This document shows positions 10,479 through 22,075 of a stretch of DNA of 64,000 nucleotides, piece after piece. The notes beneath the pieces are model-generated. The model worked only from the letters and a program-made list of their open reading frames with translations, ran no database searches and had not been told where the DNA came from. Both the position numbers and the translations under genes were made by a program. The DNA comes from Atherix ibis (taxonomy: Eukaryota > Arthropoda > Insecta > Diptera > Athericidae), in NCBI GenBank assembly GCA_958298945.1, contig OY282609.1:39405212-39469211 (forward strand). Direction: 5' to 3'. Every line of letters starts with the position of its first letter. Position 1 is the first letter of the stretch.

Positions 10479-11103
10479 AATGGTGGAACTGAAATAGACA
10501 TCCAAACGCGCATCAACAAGGCGCGACAAGCATACACCTCACTTGGGAACGTGTGGCGTTCCAATCACCTCTCCATAGCACTCAAACTTCGAATATTCAA
10601 CTCAAACGTCAAGCCAGTCCTGCTGTACGGCTGCGAAACATGGAAAGTAACAGACAGCACGACTCGTAAGCCTCAGGCATTTGTGAACAGATGCTTGAGG
10701 CGTATAAGCAAGATCTTCTGGCCGAACTGGATAACGAACGATGAGCTGCTTCTTCTCACGAAGCAAATAGCCCTGCTAGATAACATCAAACGCAGGAAAT
10801 GGAGTTGGATTGGCCACACCTTGCGAAAACCACCTACGGACATAGCAAGGATGTCACTAGATTGGAACCCACAGGGCAATCGTAGCAGAGGACGCCCAAG
10901 GACCACTTGGAGAAGATCAGTCGAGCGCGAACACCAACAAACTGGCAAATCATGGTCGGAAGTAAAAGGGCTAGCTCAGGACAGAAGCAGATGGAGAGAG
11001 TTCACAGACTCTCTAGTGCCGCTATATGCTCCATAGGAGTAACTGTGTTCTCATGTCTATGTGTAACATAGAAATGAAAACCTGTCAAATAAAAAAAAAT
11101 AAA

Positions 11104-11117
11104 AAATGAATTTTGTA
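11104..11117 (+). repeat. Target-site duplication, right copy
   Basis: AAATGAATTTTGTA again, after the A-rich tail of the 5S-headed LINE; it pairs with 6389-6402. Confidence 0.93.
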
Positions 11118-12388
11118 ATGAAAATAAAATTATTCCCGACTTTCAATTCGGATTTCGGAAAAGTCACTCAACTTTGGATGCTCTTTTCCTACTACATAGT
11201 GAGATAACAACTGGTTTAAACCGTAAAGAATCAACAGTTGCTTGATCCCTAGATATAACCAAAGCCTTTGACTCAGTTTGGCATAAGCGACTAGTGCACA
11301 AGCTATGCAAACTTGATTTCCCTCCACATATTACGCTGCTGCTGCACTCATTTCTTCAGGATAGATCATCCTGTGTTAGGTATCAGAACACGACTTCCGA
11401 ATTCTTCGTAATAGGTAAAGGAGTTCCACAAGGCTCGGTATTAGGTCCCCTGCTGTATTCAATATACACTGCAGATATACCAACAGCCGCAAAATTTAAC
11501 ATGTGGGTTAAAATTTAACCCACATGTTGAGTTAACTCTGAAAAAAGCCAAAAGGGCTATTCATACCTTTCTATTTCTACTTAGGCGTCGGAAGGGGCTT
11601 AGTATAAATACAAAGTTACTGTTTTATAAACAACTTATTCGGCCAATTATTGGCTATGCATTTCCGATCTATTTTAGTTTCTCGAAAACGTATGCCAATA
11701 AAGTCCATGTATTCGAAAGGTCAATCATTAGGAAATGCCTTTCAAAATATCGTAAAATAGACGGTAAGCATTACTCCAACTCCTATATATATCAGAAAAG
11801 TAATCTTACTCCTTATATTTCATACATGGTTGGTCTAACCAAAAACTTTCTTCAGCATTTAATAGACCATACCAATCCACTCATTCAAGAGTCACTAGAA
11901 AGGATTAATACCCAAGCCACCCAACACAGAAACTTATACAATGATTACCTCTATGCCTCACCAGTTATCATATCGGATTTTGCGAAGGACAGTGATATTA
12001 TGAACGTTCAGTTTTATAATTCCTTAACTCCCCACTTCCATCGTGGTTAGCGGAAGCAACACACAATTCCCAAAAATTCCAAACTCCTAATCCGCTCTTC
12101 CTGAACATTCCTTTCCCTAATTTTTATTATTTTTTATTATTAAGTCTAGAATGAAGTTTAGTTTGTAAGCAATTAAAAATATAGATAATTGTGTTTGAGC
12201 AAGCACATATAATTTTTAAGCCATAGTTGTAAGCAATTCATGTACTTAGTCATTAAAAAATAATTTAATATATAAGCAAAAGATGTACAGAGCATGTTTT
12301 AGCTCTACGTTTTAAATACCATGTAAATATGTACAAGTAATATGGAAATAATAAATGCTCTACTTTAAGTAAAAAAAAAAAAAAAAAA
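11118..12388 (+). pseudogene. Jockey-clade ORF2, second half of RT and 3' end
   Basis: The RT continues with 'PDFQFGFRKSHSTLDALF', 'LDITKAFDSVWHKRL' and 'GVPQGSVLGPLLYSIYTADI' to about 11500. A 31-bp palindrome (11498-11528) then replaces the catalytic Y/FADD block and what follows it. The C-terminal part resumes at about 11529 ('LTLKKAKRAIHTFLFLLRR', 'YKQLIRPIIGYAFPIY') and runs to a stop at 12050. The 3' UTR has AATAAA-type signals at about 12350 and a poly(A) tract at 12371-12388. The RT is dead because the catalytic aspartates are gone. Confidence 0.8.
11498..11528. repeat. Perfect 31-bp palindrome at RT deletion junction
   Basis: Arms AACATGTGGGTTAAA (11498-11512) and its exact complement (11514-11528) flank a single A. 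It sits where the RT catalytic block should be. It recurs at 14905-14935 and 18312-18342 in the other tandem copies. Confidence 0.9.
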
Positions 12389-12535
12389 GTCACTGAACCA
12401 AATTTTGATGGTGGATACAAAGGTTCAGTCGGATCTCCTATTAACACTTCTAAGATACCGAGTCAACAAGTTGTCTGCACAGCGGACATCCCCAAGATGT
12501 ATCAACAAATCTTAGAAGTACCAGAAGACAATGTG
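12389..12535 (+). pseudogene. BEL/Pao RT fragment (right of nested LINE)
   Basis: It reads 'SLNQILMV' and 'KVQSDLL' in one frame and 'TADIPKMYQQILEVPEDN' in another. These are the BEL RT words that should follow the block ending at 3597. It carries a frameshift and then a stop at about 12536. It is repeated in the other two tandem units. Confidence 0.7.
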
Positions 12536-13261
12536 TAGCACAAACTTTTCAACTGAAAAATATAATTTTTCAACTAGCAGCCACTTTTTTAAAACGGAAC
12601 ACATATGTACATGTTTGTTTGCCTGGCGATGATTCAGGACATAAAGCTGACAATTTTTTTGTGAATTAATATTGTTGTTAAAGTAGGGTTACTTTGAATT
12701 GAGAACATTTTGTTCTTATCATTTATCAATTCTCACAAAGTTTCCTGAAGAATATCGACAAAAGACATTTATTTCTAACAGAATGAAACAGTGCAGACAT
12801 TGGGTCTCATATGGCTTCCTTACGAAGATGTGTTTCAATATATTGTAATTTCAATTGACTCACGACAAATTAACATAACGCACAATTTTATCGGATCTCG
12901 CAAAACTCTTTAATCCAATGGAACTTCTTGGACCTTCTATTGTATTAAATCAACTCTTCCTTCAATGGAATACCTATGATACCAATAGTGTTTTAAGAAT
13001 TCAGGCGCTTACCAGAATTCAGTAGTGAAAACACATTTCTAGAAGCTTAATCCAACAGATATGCACACATTTCTAGAACCTTAGTCCAACAGAAGGAACA
13101 TTCATAAAAAAACTTGTTAGCTTTTTTTCAGCTGGTTTGAAGAACTTGACTTTTTGTTCACCTACGTGTATGTTGATTCCAAGCTGCTATGAACAAACAA
13201 TATCAGTAGGAGTACCAGAAAGACGACCGGCAAGAGTCAGTCTTCTATTAATAACAAGATT
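12536..13261. other. Unassigned repeat-unit sequence
   Basis: AT-rich, no open frame and no motif recognised. It is unusual only in being repeated with the 3407-bp unit. Confidence 0.4.
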
Positions 13262-13450
13262 TTTTGTTTTGTAATTTCGTGGAGTAAAAGTTTATTTTGT
13301 TAAAATCTTTGAGTAAAAGTCTGTTTTATCATTGTGTGTAGTAAAAGTCAATTTTTTTCATTTTGTGGAGTAAGAGTCTGTTTTTTCATTTCGTGGGGCA
13401 AAAGTCCGTTTTTGTTATTCGTAGAGTAAAAGTCTGGTGTTGTTAATTCG
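13262..13450. repeat. Short minisatellite, about 33-bp unit, about six copies
   Basis: Degenerate copies of a unit like TTTCGTGGAGTAAAAGTCTG, separated by T-rich spacers, occur between 13262 and 13450 and at the same place in the other tandem units. In copy 3 (about 20113-20127) the second repeat differs from copies 1 and 2. Confidence 0.75.
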
Positions 13451-13557
13451 CAAATTATGGTTCATTTTTTAATTTATTTTATTTTCTAGGTTTTAAATTT
13501 TCGTTACTAAAATTTAAAGTATTTTAAATTAACTTCGGGTTTCAATTAAACATTTTT

Positions 13558-13790
13558 TGAAGAACGCCTACAATTTTGCGAGATGGATTTTTGATACTCT
13601 GGGCTTAATGGGTGTTCCAGAATACATCACTATGATAATATCAGATTATTTAAGATGTAGAGCTCTTCTGTATATTGCAAGCTATGAAAAGATTTCATAC
13701 GGGATCATGGGGGAGTCCCACAGGGCTCGGTTTTAGGATCTCTATTGTGTAACGTAATGTATAGTGATATCTTTAAGCTTCATACCTGGA
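13558..13790 (+). pseudogene. R1/LOA-like LINE RT scrap
   Basis: Translation gives 'ILDTLGLMGVPEYI'-type sequence, 'IISDYLRCRALLY' and a degraded 'PQGSVLGSLL' block, as in the RT of R1-related LINEs. No other part of such an element adjoins it. It is repeated in tandem units 2 and 3. Confidence 0.65.
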
Positions 13791-13889
13791 ATAGATCTGC
13801 AATAGGATAGATTGCTTCTGTTCGCCATTGGTTTCTGATGGTTGGACTTCGGAAGAAGTATAGAAAAAGCATTCTTGCTATTACCTGGG

Positions 13890-14012
13890 AGCAATCGTGA
13901 TCAGGTGCTGTTCCATACCAGTGTATTATTGGCGATAGTGATCAGGTGCTGCTCCATAGAAGGAGGACCCTATTGGCGATAGTGGTCAGGTGCTGCTCTA
14001 TGCTACGCCAAT
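13890..14012. repeat. Short tandem repeat around GATCAGGTGCTGCTCCATA
   Basis: Three imperfect copies of a roughly 45-bp unit containing GCGATAGTGATCAGGTGCTG lie in a row. They recur in each 3407-bp unit. Confidence 0.7.
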
Positions 14013-14545
14013 TTGGGAAAATGATAATTTCTTTTTGATCCGGATAATTCTGTGTTAGGCCGTGGGATTTCGTGTTAGGCTGCTGAGTGTGACAGTCAAA
14101 GAAAGTCCCCCTTGCAAAGAGTTGTGTAGGCAATTTCGGATTCATTTGGACTGATAAAGTAGATCAAATTCTGTCCAGTGCGTTTTTTTTGGTAACGAAT
14201 TAAATTGCTAAAGAAATTAAAGTTAAGATAGTGCCTATTTTTATACAAGTAATCTCAAAATACATGTGAATTCCATATTATTTTTGTTCTTTTAATCAAG
14301 TGTATGTAAAATTTTAACATTATTAAAATTCAGTTTTACTATTTTAATTATTGTGAATTTAATTGTGATATAAAAACAATTTTTGTTTAAGTGTCACGTG
14401 TTTGAAGAAACACAGTTTGCTAGTGTTTGTTCAAGCTTTTGTATTTAGCGGAAACAAAATTATTTTTAAAAATAAAAAGGAGATGTGTTTTGCAAAATTA
14501 TTACCAAAGAGAAAGAAAAATATTCAGTAAAATTGTTTTGTAAAC

Positions 14546-17500
14546 ACTTTCAATTCGGATTTCGGAAAAGTCACTCAACTTTGGATGCTCTTTTCCTACT
14601 ACATAGTGAGATAACAACTGGTTTAAACCGTAAAGAATCAACAGTTGCTTGATCCCTAGATATAACCAAAGCCTTTGACTCAGTTTGGCATAAGCGACTA
14701 GTGCACAAGCTATGCAAACTTGATTTCCCTCCACATATTACGCTGCTGCTGCACTCATTTCTTCAGGATAGATCATCCTGTGTTAGGTATCAGAACACGA
14801 CTTCCGAATTCTTCGTAATAGGTAAAGGAGTTCCACAAGGCTCGGTATTAGGTCCCCTGCTGTATTCAATATACACTGCAGATATACCAACAGCCGCAAA
14901 ATTTAACATGTGGGTTAAAATTTAACCCACATGTTGAGTTAACTCTGAAAAAAGCCAAAAGGGCTATTCATACCTTTCTATTTCTACTTAGGCGTCGGAA
15001 GGGGCTTAGTATAAATACAAAGTTACTGTTTTATAAACAACTTATTCGGCCAATTATTGGCTATGCATTTCCGATCTATTTTAGTTTCTCGAAAACGTAT
15101 GCCAATAAAGTCCATGTATTCGAAAGGTCAATCATTAGGAAATGCCTTTCAAAATATCGTAAAATAGACGGTAAGCATTACTCCAACTCCTATATATATC
15201 AGAAAAGTAATCTTACTCCTTATATTTCATACATGGTTGGTCTAACCAAAAACTTTCTTCAGCATTTAATAGACCATACCAATCCACTCATTCAAGAGTC
15301 ACTAGAAAGGATTAATACCCAAGCCACCCAACACAGAAACTTATACAATGATTACCTCTATGCCTCACCAGTTATCATATCGGATTTTGCGAAGGACAGT
15401 GATATTATGAACGTTCAGTTTTATAATTCCTTAACTCCCCACTTCCATCGTGGTTAGCGGAAGCAACACACAATTCCCAAAAATTCCAAACTCCTAATCC
15501 GCTCTTCCTGAACATTCCTTTCCCTAATTTTTATTATTTTTTATTATTAAGTCTAGAATGAAGTTTAGTTTGTAAGCAATTAAAAATATAGATAATTGTG
15601 TTTGAGCAAGCACATATAATTTTTAAGCCATAGTTGTAAGCAATTCATGTACTTAGTCATTAAAAAATAATTTAATATATAAGCAAAAGATGTACAGAGC
15701 ATGTTTTAGCTCTACGTTTTAAATACCATGTAAATATGTACAAGTAATATGGAAATAATAAATGCTCTACTTTAAATAAAAAAAAAAAAAAAAAAGTCAC
15801 TGAACCAAATTTTGATGGTGGATACAAAGGTTCAGTCGGATCTCCTATTAACACTTCTAAGATACCGAGTCAACAAGTTGTCTGCACAGCGGACATCCCC
15901 AAGATGTATCAACAAATCTTAGAAGTACCAGAAGACAATGTGTAGCACAAACTTTTCAACTGAAAAATATAATTTTTCAACTAGCAGCCACTTTTTTAAA
16001 ACGGAACACATATGTACATGTTTGTTTGCCTGGCGATGATTCAGGACATAAAGCTGACAATTTTTTTGTGAATTAATATTGTTGTTAAAGTAGGGTTACT
16101 TTGAATTGAGAACATTTTGTTCTTATCATTTATCAATTCTCACAAAGTTTCCTGAAGAATATCGACAAAAGACATTTATTTCTAACAGAATGAAACAGTG
16201 CAGACATTGGGTCTCATATGGCTTCCTTACGAAGATGTGTTTCAATATATTGTAATTTCAATTGACTCACGACAAATTAACATAACGCACAATTTTATCG
16301 GATCTCGCAAAACTCTTTAATCCAATGGAACTTCTTGGACCTTCTATTGTATTAAATCAACTCTTCCTTCAATGGAATACCTATGATACCAATAGTGTTT
16401 TAAGAATTCAGGCGCTTACCAGAATTCAGTAGTGAAAACACATTTCTAGAAGCTTAATCCAACAGATATGCACACATTTCTAGAACCTTAGTCCAACAGA
16501 AGGAACATTCATAAAAAAACTTGTTAGCTTTTTTTCAGCTGGTTTGAAGAACTTGACTTTTTGTTCACCTACGTGTATGTTGATTCCAAGCTGCTATGAA
16601 CAAACAATATCAGTAGGAGTACCAGAAAGACGACCGGCAAGAGTCAGTCTTCTATTAATAACAAGATTTTTTGTTTTGTAATTTCGTGGAGTAAAAGTTT
16701 ATTTTGTTAAAATCTTTGAGTAAAAGTCTGTTTTATCATTGTGTGTAGTAAAAGTCAATTTTTTTCATTTTGTGGAGTAAGAGTCTGTTTTTTCATTTCG
16801 TGGGGCAAAAGTCCGTTTTTGTTATTCGTAGAGTAAAAGTCTGGTGTTGTTAATTCGCAAATTATGGTTCATTTTTTAATTTATTTTATTTTCTAGGTTT
16901 TAAATTTTCGTTACTAAAATTTAAAGTATTTTAAATTAACTTCGGGTTTCAATTAAACATTTTTTGAAGAACGCCTACAATTTTGCGAGATGGATTTTTG
17001 ATACTCTGGGCTTAATGGGTGTTCCAGAATACATCACTATGATAATATCAGATTATTTAAGATGTAGAGCTCTTCTGTATATTGCAAGCTATGAAAAGAT
17101 TTCATACGGGATCATGGGGGAGTCCCACAGGGCTCGGTTTTAGGATCTCTATTGTGTAACGTAATGTATAGTGATATCTTTAAGCTTCATACCTGGAATA
17201 GATCTGCAATAGGATAGATTGCTTCTGTTCGCCATTGGTTTCTGATGGTTGGACTTCGGAAGAAGTATAGAAAAAGCATTCTTGCTATTACCTGGGAGCA
17301 ATCGTGATCAGGTGCTGTTCCATACCAGTGTATTATTGGCGATAGTGATCAGGTGCTGCTCCATAGAAGGAGGACCCTATTGGCGATAGTGGTCAGGTGC
17401 TGCTCTATGCTACGCCAATTTGGGAAAATGATAATTTCTTTTTGATCCGGATAATTCTGTGTTAGGCCGTGGGATTTCGTGTTAGGCTGCTGAGTGTGAC

Positions 17501-17952
17501 AGTCAAAGAAAGTCCCCCTTGCAAAGAGTTGTGTAGGCAATTTCGGATTCATTTGGACTGATAAAGTAGATCAAATTCTGTCCAGTGCGTTTTTTTTGGT
17601 AACGAATTAAATTGCTAAAGAAATTAAAGTTAAGATAGTGCCTATTTTTATACAAGTAATCTCAAAATACATGTGAATTCCATATTATTTTTGTTCTTTT
17701 AATCAAGTGTATGTAAAATTTTAACATTATTAAAATTCAGTTTTACTATTTTAATTATTGTGAATTTAATTGTGATATAAAAACAATTTTTGTTTAAGTG
17801 TCACGTGTTTGAAGAAACACAGTTTGCTAGTGTTTGTTCAAGCTTTTGTATTTAGCGGAAACAAAATTATTTTTAAAAATAAAAAGGAGATGTGTTTTGC
17901 AAAATTATTACCAAAGAGAAAGAAAAATATTCAGTAAAATTGTTTTGTAAAC
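14546..17952 (+). repeat. 3407-bp tandem unit, copy 2
   Basis: Almost base-for-base the same as 11139-14545. One seen difference is TTTAAATAAAA in place of TTTAAGTAAAA before the poly(A) run. Its left boundary is the junction TGTAAACACTTTCAATTCGG. Confidence 0.95.
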
Positions 17953-20900
17953 ACTTTCAATTCGGATTTCGGAAAAGTCACTCAACTTTGGATGCTCTTT
18001 TCCTACTACATAGTGAGATAACAACTGGTTTAAACCGTAAAGAATCAACAGTTGCTTGATCCCTAGATATAACCAAAGCCTTTGACTCAGTTTGGCATAA
18101 GCGACTAGTGCACAAGCTATGCAAACTTGATTTCCCTCCACATATTACGCTGCTGCTGCACTCATTTCTTCAGGATAGATCATCCTGTGTTAGGTATCAG
18201 AACACGACTTCCGAATTCTTCGTAATAGGTAAAGGAGTTCCACAAGGCTCGGTATTAGGTCCCCTGCTGTATTCAATATACACTGCAGATATACCAACAG
18301 CCGCAAAATTTAACATGTGGGTTAAAATTTAACCCACATGTTGAGTTAACTCTGAAAAAAGCCAAAAGGGCTATTCATACCTTTCTATTTCTACTTAGGC
18401 GTCGGAAGGGGCTTAGTATAAATACAAAGTTACTGTTTTATAAACAACTTATTCGGCCAATTATTGGCTATGCATTTCCGATCTATTTTAGTTTCTCGAA
18501 AACGTATGCCAATAAAGTCCATGTATTCGAAAGGTCAATCATTAGGAAATGCCTTTCAAAATATCGTAAAATAGACGGTAAGCATTACTCCAACTCCTAT
18601 ATATATCAGAAAAGTAATCTTACTCCTTATATTTCATACATGGTTGGTCTAACCAAAAACTTTCTTCAGCATTTAATAGACCATACCAATCCACTCATTC
18701 AAGAGTCACTAGAAAGGATTAATACCCAAGCCACCCAACACAGAAACTTATACAATGATTACCTCTATGCCTCACCAGTTATCATATCGGATTTTGCGAA
18801 GGACAGTGATATTATGAACGTTCAGTTTTATAATTCCTTAACTCCCCACTTCCATCGTGGTTAGCGGAAGCAACACACAATTCCCAAAAATTCCAAACTC
18901 CTAATCCGCTCTTCCTGAACATTCCTTTCCCTAATTTTTATTATTTTTTATTATTAAGTCTAGAATGAAGTTTAGTTTGTAAGCAATTAAAAATATAGAT
19001 AATTGTGTTTGAGCAAGCACATATAATTTTTAAGCCATAGTTGTAAGCAATTCATGTACTTAGTCATTAAAAAATAATTTAATATATAAGCAAAAGATGT
19101 ACAGAGCATGTTTTAGCTCTACGTTTTAAATACCATGTAAATATGTACAAGTAATATGGAAATAATAAATGCTCTACTTTAAGTAAAAAAAAAAAAAAAA
19201 AAGTCACTGAACCAAATTTTGATGGTGGATACAAAGGTTCAGTCGGATCTCCTATTAACACTTCTAAGATACCGAGTCAACAAGTTGTCTGCACAGCGGA
19301 CATCCCCAAGATGTATCAACAAATCTTAGAAGTACCAGAAGACAATGTGTAGCACAAACTTTTCAACTGAAAAATATAATTTTTCAACTAGCAGCCACTT
19401 TTTTAAAACGGAACACATATGTACATGTTTGTTTGCCTGGCGATGATTCAGGAGATAAAGCTGACAATTTTTTTGTGAATTAATATTGTTGTTAAAGTAG
19501 GGTTACTTTGAATTGAGAACATTTTGTTCTTATCATTTATCAATTCTCACAAAGTTTCCTGAAGAATATCGACAAAAGACATTTATTTCTAACAGAATGA
19601 AACAGTGCAGACATTGGGTCTCATATGGCTTCCTTACGAAGATGTGTTTCAATATATTGTAATTTCAATTGACTCGCGACAAATTAACATAACGCACAAT
19701 TTTATCGGATCTCGCAAAACTCTTTAATCCAATGGAACTTCTTGGACCTTCTATTGTATTAAATCAACTCTTCCTTCAATGGAATACCTATGATACCAAT
19801 AGTGTTTTAAGAATTCAGGCGCTTACCAGAATTCAGTAGTGAAAACACATTTCTAGAAGCTTAATCCAACAGATATGCACACATTTCTAGAACCTTAGTC
19901 CAACAGAAGGAACATTCATAAAAAAACTTGTTAGCTTTTTTTCAGCTGGTTTGAAGAACTTGACTTTTTGTTCACCTACGTGTATGTTGATTCCAAGCTG
20001 CTATGAACAAACAATATCAGTAGGAGTACCAGAAAGACGACCGGCAAGAGTCAGTCTTCTATTAATAACAAGATTTTTTGTTTTGTAATTTCGTGGAGTA
20101 AAAGTTTATTTTGTCATTTGGTGGAGTAAAAGTCTGTTTTATCATTGTGTGTAGTAAAAGTCAATTTTTTTCATTTTGTGGAGTAAGAGTCTGTTTTTTC
20201 ATTTCGTGGGGCAAAAGTCCGTTTTTGTTATTCGTAGAGTAAAAGTCTGGTGTTGTTAATTCGCAAATTATGGTTCATTTTTTAATTTATTTTATTTTCT
20301 AGGTTTTAAATTTTCGTTACTAAAATTTAAAGTATTTTAAATTAACTTCGGGTTTCAATTAAACATTTTTTGAAGAACGCCTACAATTTTGCGAGATGGA
20401 TTTTTGATACTCTGGGCTTAATGGGTGTTCCAGAATACATCACTATGATAATATCAGATTATTTAAGATGTAGAGCTCTTCTGTATATTGCAAGCTATGA
20501 AAAGATTTCATACGGGATCATGGGGGAGTCCCACAGGGCTCGGTTTTAGGATCTCTATTGTGTAACGTAATGTATAGTGATATCTTTAAGCTTCATACCT
20601 GGAATAGATCTGCAATAGGATAGATTGCTTCTGTTCGCCATTGGTTTCTGATGGTTGGACTTCGGAAGAAGTATAGAAAAAGCATTCTTGCTATTACCTG
20701 GGAGCAATCGTGATCAGGTGCTGTTCCATACCAGTGTATTATTGGCGATAGTGATCAGGTGCTGCTCCATAGAAGGAGGACCCTATTGGCGATAGTGGTC
20801 AGGTGCTGCTCTATGCTACGCCAATTTGGGAAAATGATAATTTCTTTTTGATCCGGATAATTCTGTGTTAGGCCGTGGGATTTCGTGTTAGGCTGCTGAG

Positions 20901-21359
20901 TGTGACAGTCAAAGAAAGTCCCCCTTGCAAAGAGTTGTGTAGGCAATTTCGGATTCATTTGGACTGATAAAGTAGATCAAATTCTGTCCAGTGCGTTTTT
21001 TTTGGTAACGAATTAAATTGCTAAAGAAATTAAAGTTAAGATAGTGCCTATTTTTATACAAGTAATCTCAAAATACATGTGAATTCCATATTATTTTTGT
21101 TCTTTTAATCAAGTGTATGTAAAATTTTAACATTATTAAAATTCAGTTTTACTATTTTAATTATTGTGAATTTAATTGTGATATAAAAACAATTTTTGTT
21201 TAAGTGTCACGTGTTTGAAGAAACACAGTTTGCTAGTGTTTGTTCAAGCTTTTGTATTTAGCGGAAACAAAATTATTTTTAAAAATAAAAAGGAGATGTG
21301 TTTTGCAAAATTATTACCAAAGAGAAAGAAAAATATTCAGTAAAATTGTTTTGTAAACA
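17953..21359 (+). repeat. 3407-bp tandem unit, copy 3
   Basis: The most diverged of the three: GGAGATAAAG against GGACATAAAG, GACTCGCGAC against GACTCACGAC, and a changed minisatellite unit. After TGTAAACA the sequence moves to unique DNA at 21360, which gives the right boundary of the original block. Confidence 0.95.
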
Positions 21360-21911
21360 ATTCTTTGTTGCACGGTTTTCGTTTTTTTCCTTGCTTATTG
21401 TTTGTGTCTATCCATGACTATATACAATCATTTAGCAAGCATTTTTCTTCCGTTCTTTTCCTAAATATATTGCCTGGTGCAATTTTTTCCCTTTGGTGGT
21501 TTGTTTTTTAATATTATTTTCTTTTATATAACATTCTTATATAATTTATTGAGAATAAAATTTACGATTTTTTATTACTTAAACATACAATGTATGAAAA
21601 ATTGAATTTGTAAAATTATCTAACCGTTTTTTTATATTATATATAACTGCTATTAACTGTTTGTAATATTAAATTAAACACTTAGAAAGAATATAAAAAT
21701 GTTCTTGAAATAAAAATTTAATTGATAGTAATAGTAAATTAAACAAACTGAAAGAAAAAAATATGTAATTAGAAGAAATAATTTAGCTGCTTTTAAGAAT
21801 TTCATGAATTTAAAATCATGAAATAAGAGTAATGATTAGAAAGAAAAGTAAAATTATATTGAATTAAAAAAAAAATTTCTAATAAAGTTTAACTAATCAG
21901 ATATTTTTATT
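21360..21911. other. AT-rich unique sequence
   Basis: Nothing recognised; this is the first DNA beyond the tandem array. Confidence 0.4.
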
Positions 21912-22075
21912 CTAGGTTCATAAGATGGGCTGAAGAGATCATCGTCGTTCACAAAAGCGGCACTCCAACTATATTTTGCTGCCATAGGGCGGTTGGGGAA
22001 GACCAGGGAGAGCAATTCCATCTAAAGCTCTTCAAACCAACCAGGTCGTTGGTCGGCCCCATGCATTTTTCTTTT
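21912..22075. other. GC-richer island of unknown nature
   Basis: About 160 bases stand out in base composition from the AT-rich flanks. They begin after an acceptor-like TTTTTATTCTAG and hold an open plus-strand frame (FIRWAEEIIVVHKSG..., about 60 codons if the T-rich tail is included) that has no start I trust and no domain I know. It could be a conserved exon of a non-coding RNA, a repeat or chance. Confidence 0.3.

Larger units (their letters stand above)
6679..11036 (+). pseudogene. LINE ORF: endonuclease-reverse transcriptase, broken by frameshifts and duplication
   Basis: The chosen start is the ATG at 6679, also present in the 52-kb copy. The endonuclease is intact to about 7345: 'GTWNVRTLS', 'ILGISETRW', 'GVGLILS', 'VQCYAPTE', 'IVMGDFNARIG'. 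A small deletion near 7345 changes frame, and the endonuclease end ('NQIDHILIS', 'SDHQLLL') and RT follow at 7356-8906: 'SKAPGPDNLAP', 'FVDFERAFD', 'GVRQGCIISP', 'LDYADDICL'. A second frameshift at about 8896 is present in both duplicated copies. The second copy reads 9118-9718, 9685-10317 and 10350-11036, with its own one-base deletion near 9691 and 'ERPFD' in place of 'ERAFD'. The C-terminus holds 'RKWSWIGHTLRK' and 'NRSRGRPRTTWRRSVE'. The element cannot make one full protein. Confidence 0.85.
6403..11103 (+). mobile_element. 5S rRNA-headed LINE (APE endonuclease + RT), internally duplicated
   Basis: A non-LTR retrotransposon bounded by a 14-bp target-site duplication. Layout: 5S rRNA-like head (6406-6515), tRNA T-arm/B-box (6525-6541), short 5' UTR with a G/C hairpin (about 6613-6632), one long ORF from 6679 with endonuclease, RT and a C-terminal domain ending at 11036, then a short 3' UTR and an A-rich end (about 11089-11103). 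A 1366-bp piece of the ORF (7702-9067) is repeated at 9114-10478. The clade is not certain; the RT and the 'RKWSWIGHTLRK' C-terminus look RTE/Proto2-like to me. The 5' end is identical to that of the copy at 51869-52675, so it is likely the true, full-length start. Confidence 0.9.
3598..12388 (+). mobile_element. Jockey-clade LINE, 5'-truncated, split by another LINE
   Basis: The element runs from about 3598 to a poly(A) tract ending at 12388, interrupted by the LINE at 6403-11103. It carries ORF1 with zinc knuckles, an APE-type endonuclease and a reverse transcriptase. BEL Pol sequence flanks it on both sides (3530-3597 and 12389-12535), so its insertion point is inside BEL. ORF1 starts without its N-terminus, so the 5' end is truncated. 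I see no clear target-site duplication. Frameshifts and a lost catalytic block make it inactive. Confidence 0.8.
11139..14545 (+). repeat. 3407-bp tandem unit, copy 1
   Basis: The unit starts inside the jockey RT (at 'ACTTTCAATTCGG') and ends with 'TTTTGTAAAC'. It holds the jockey RT 3' half, a BEL RT scrap (12389-12535), a short minisatellite (13262-13450), an R1-like RT scrap (13558-13790), another short repeat (13890-14012) and AT-rich sequence. Copies 2 and 3 follow at once at an exact 3407-bp period. Confidence 0.95.

Noticed and set aside
11139..21359. Satellite DNA or a CRISPR-like array
   Set aside because: The unit is 3.4 kb, made of transposon pieces, with only three copies. It is a segmental duplication, and CRISPR does not apply to a fly genome.
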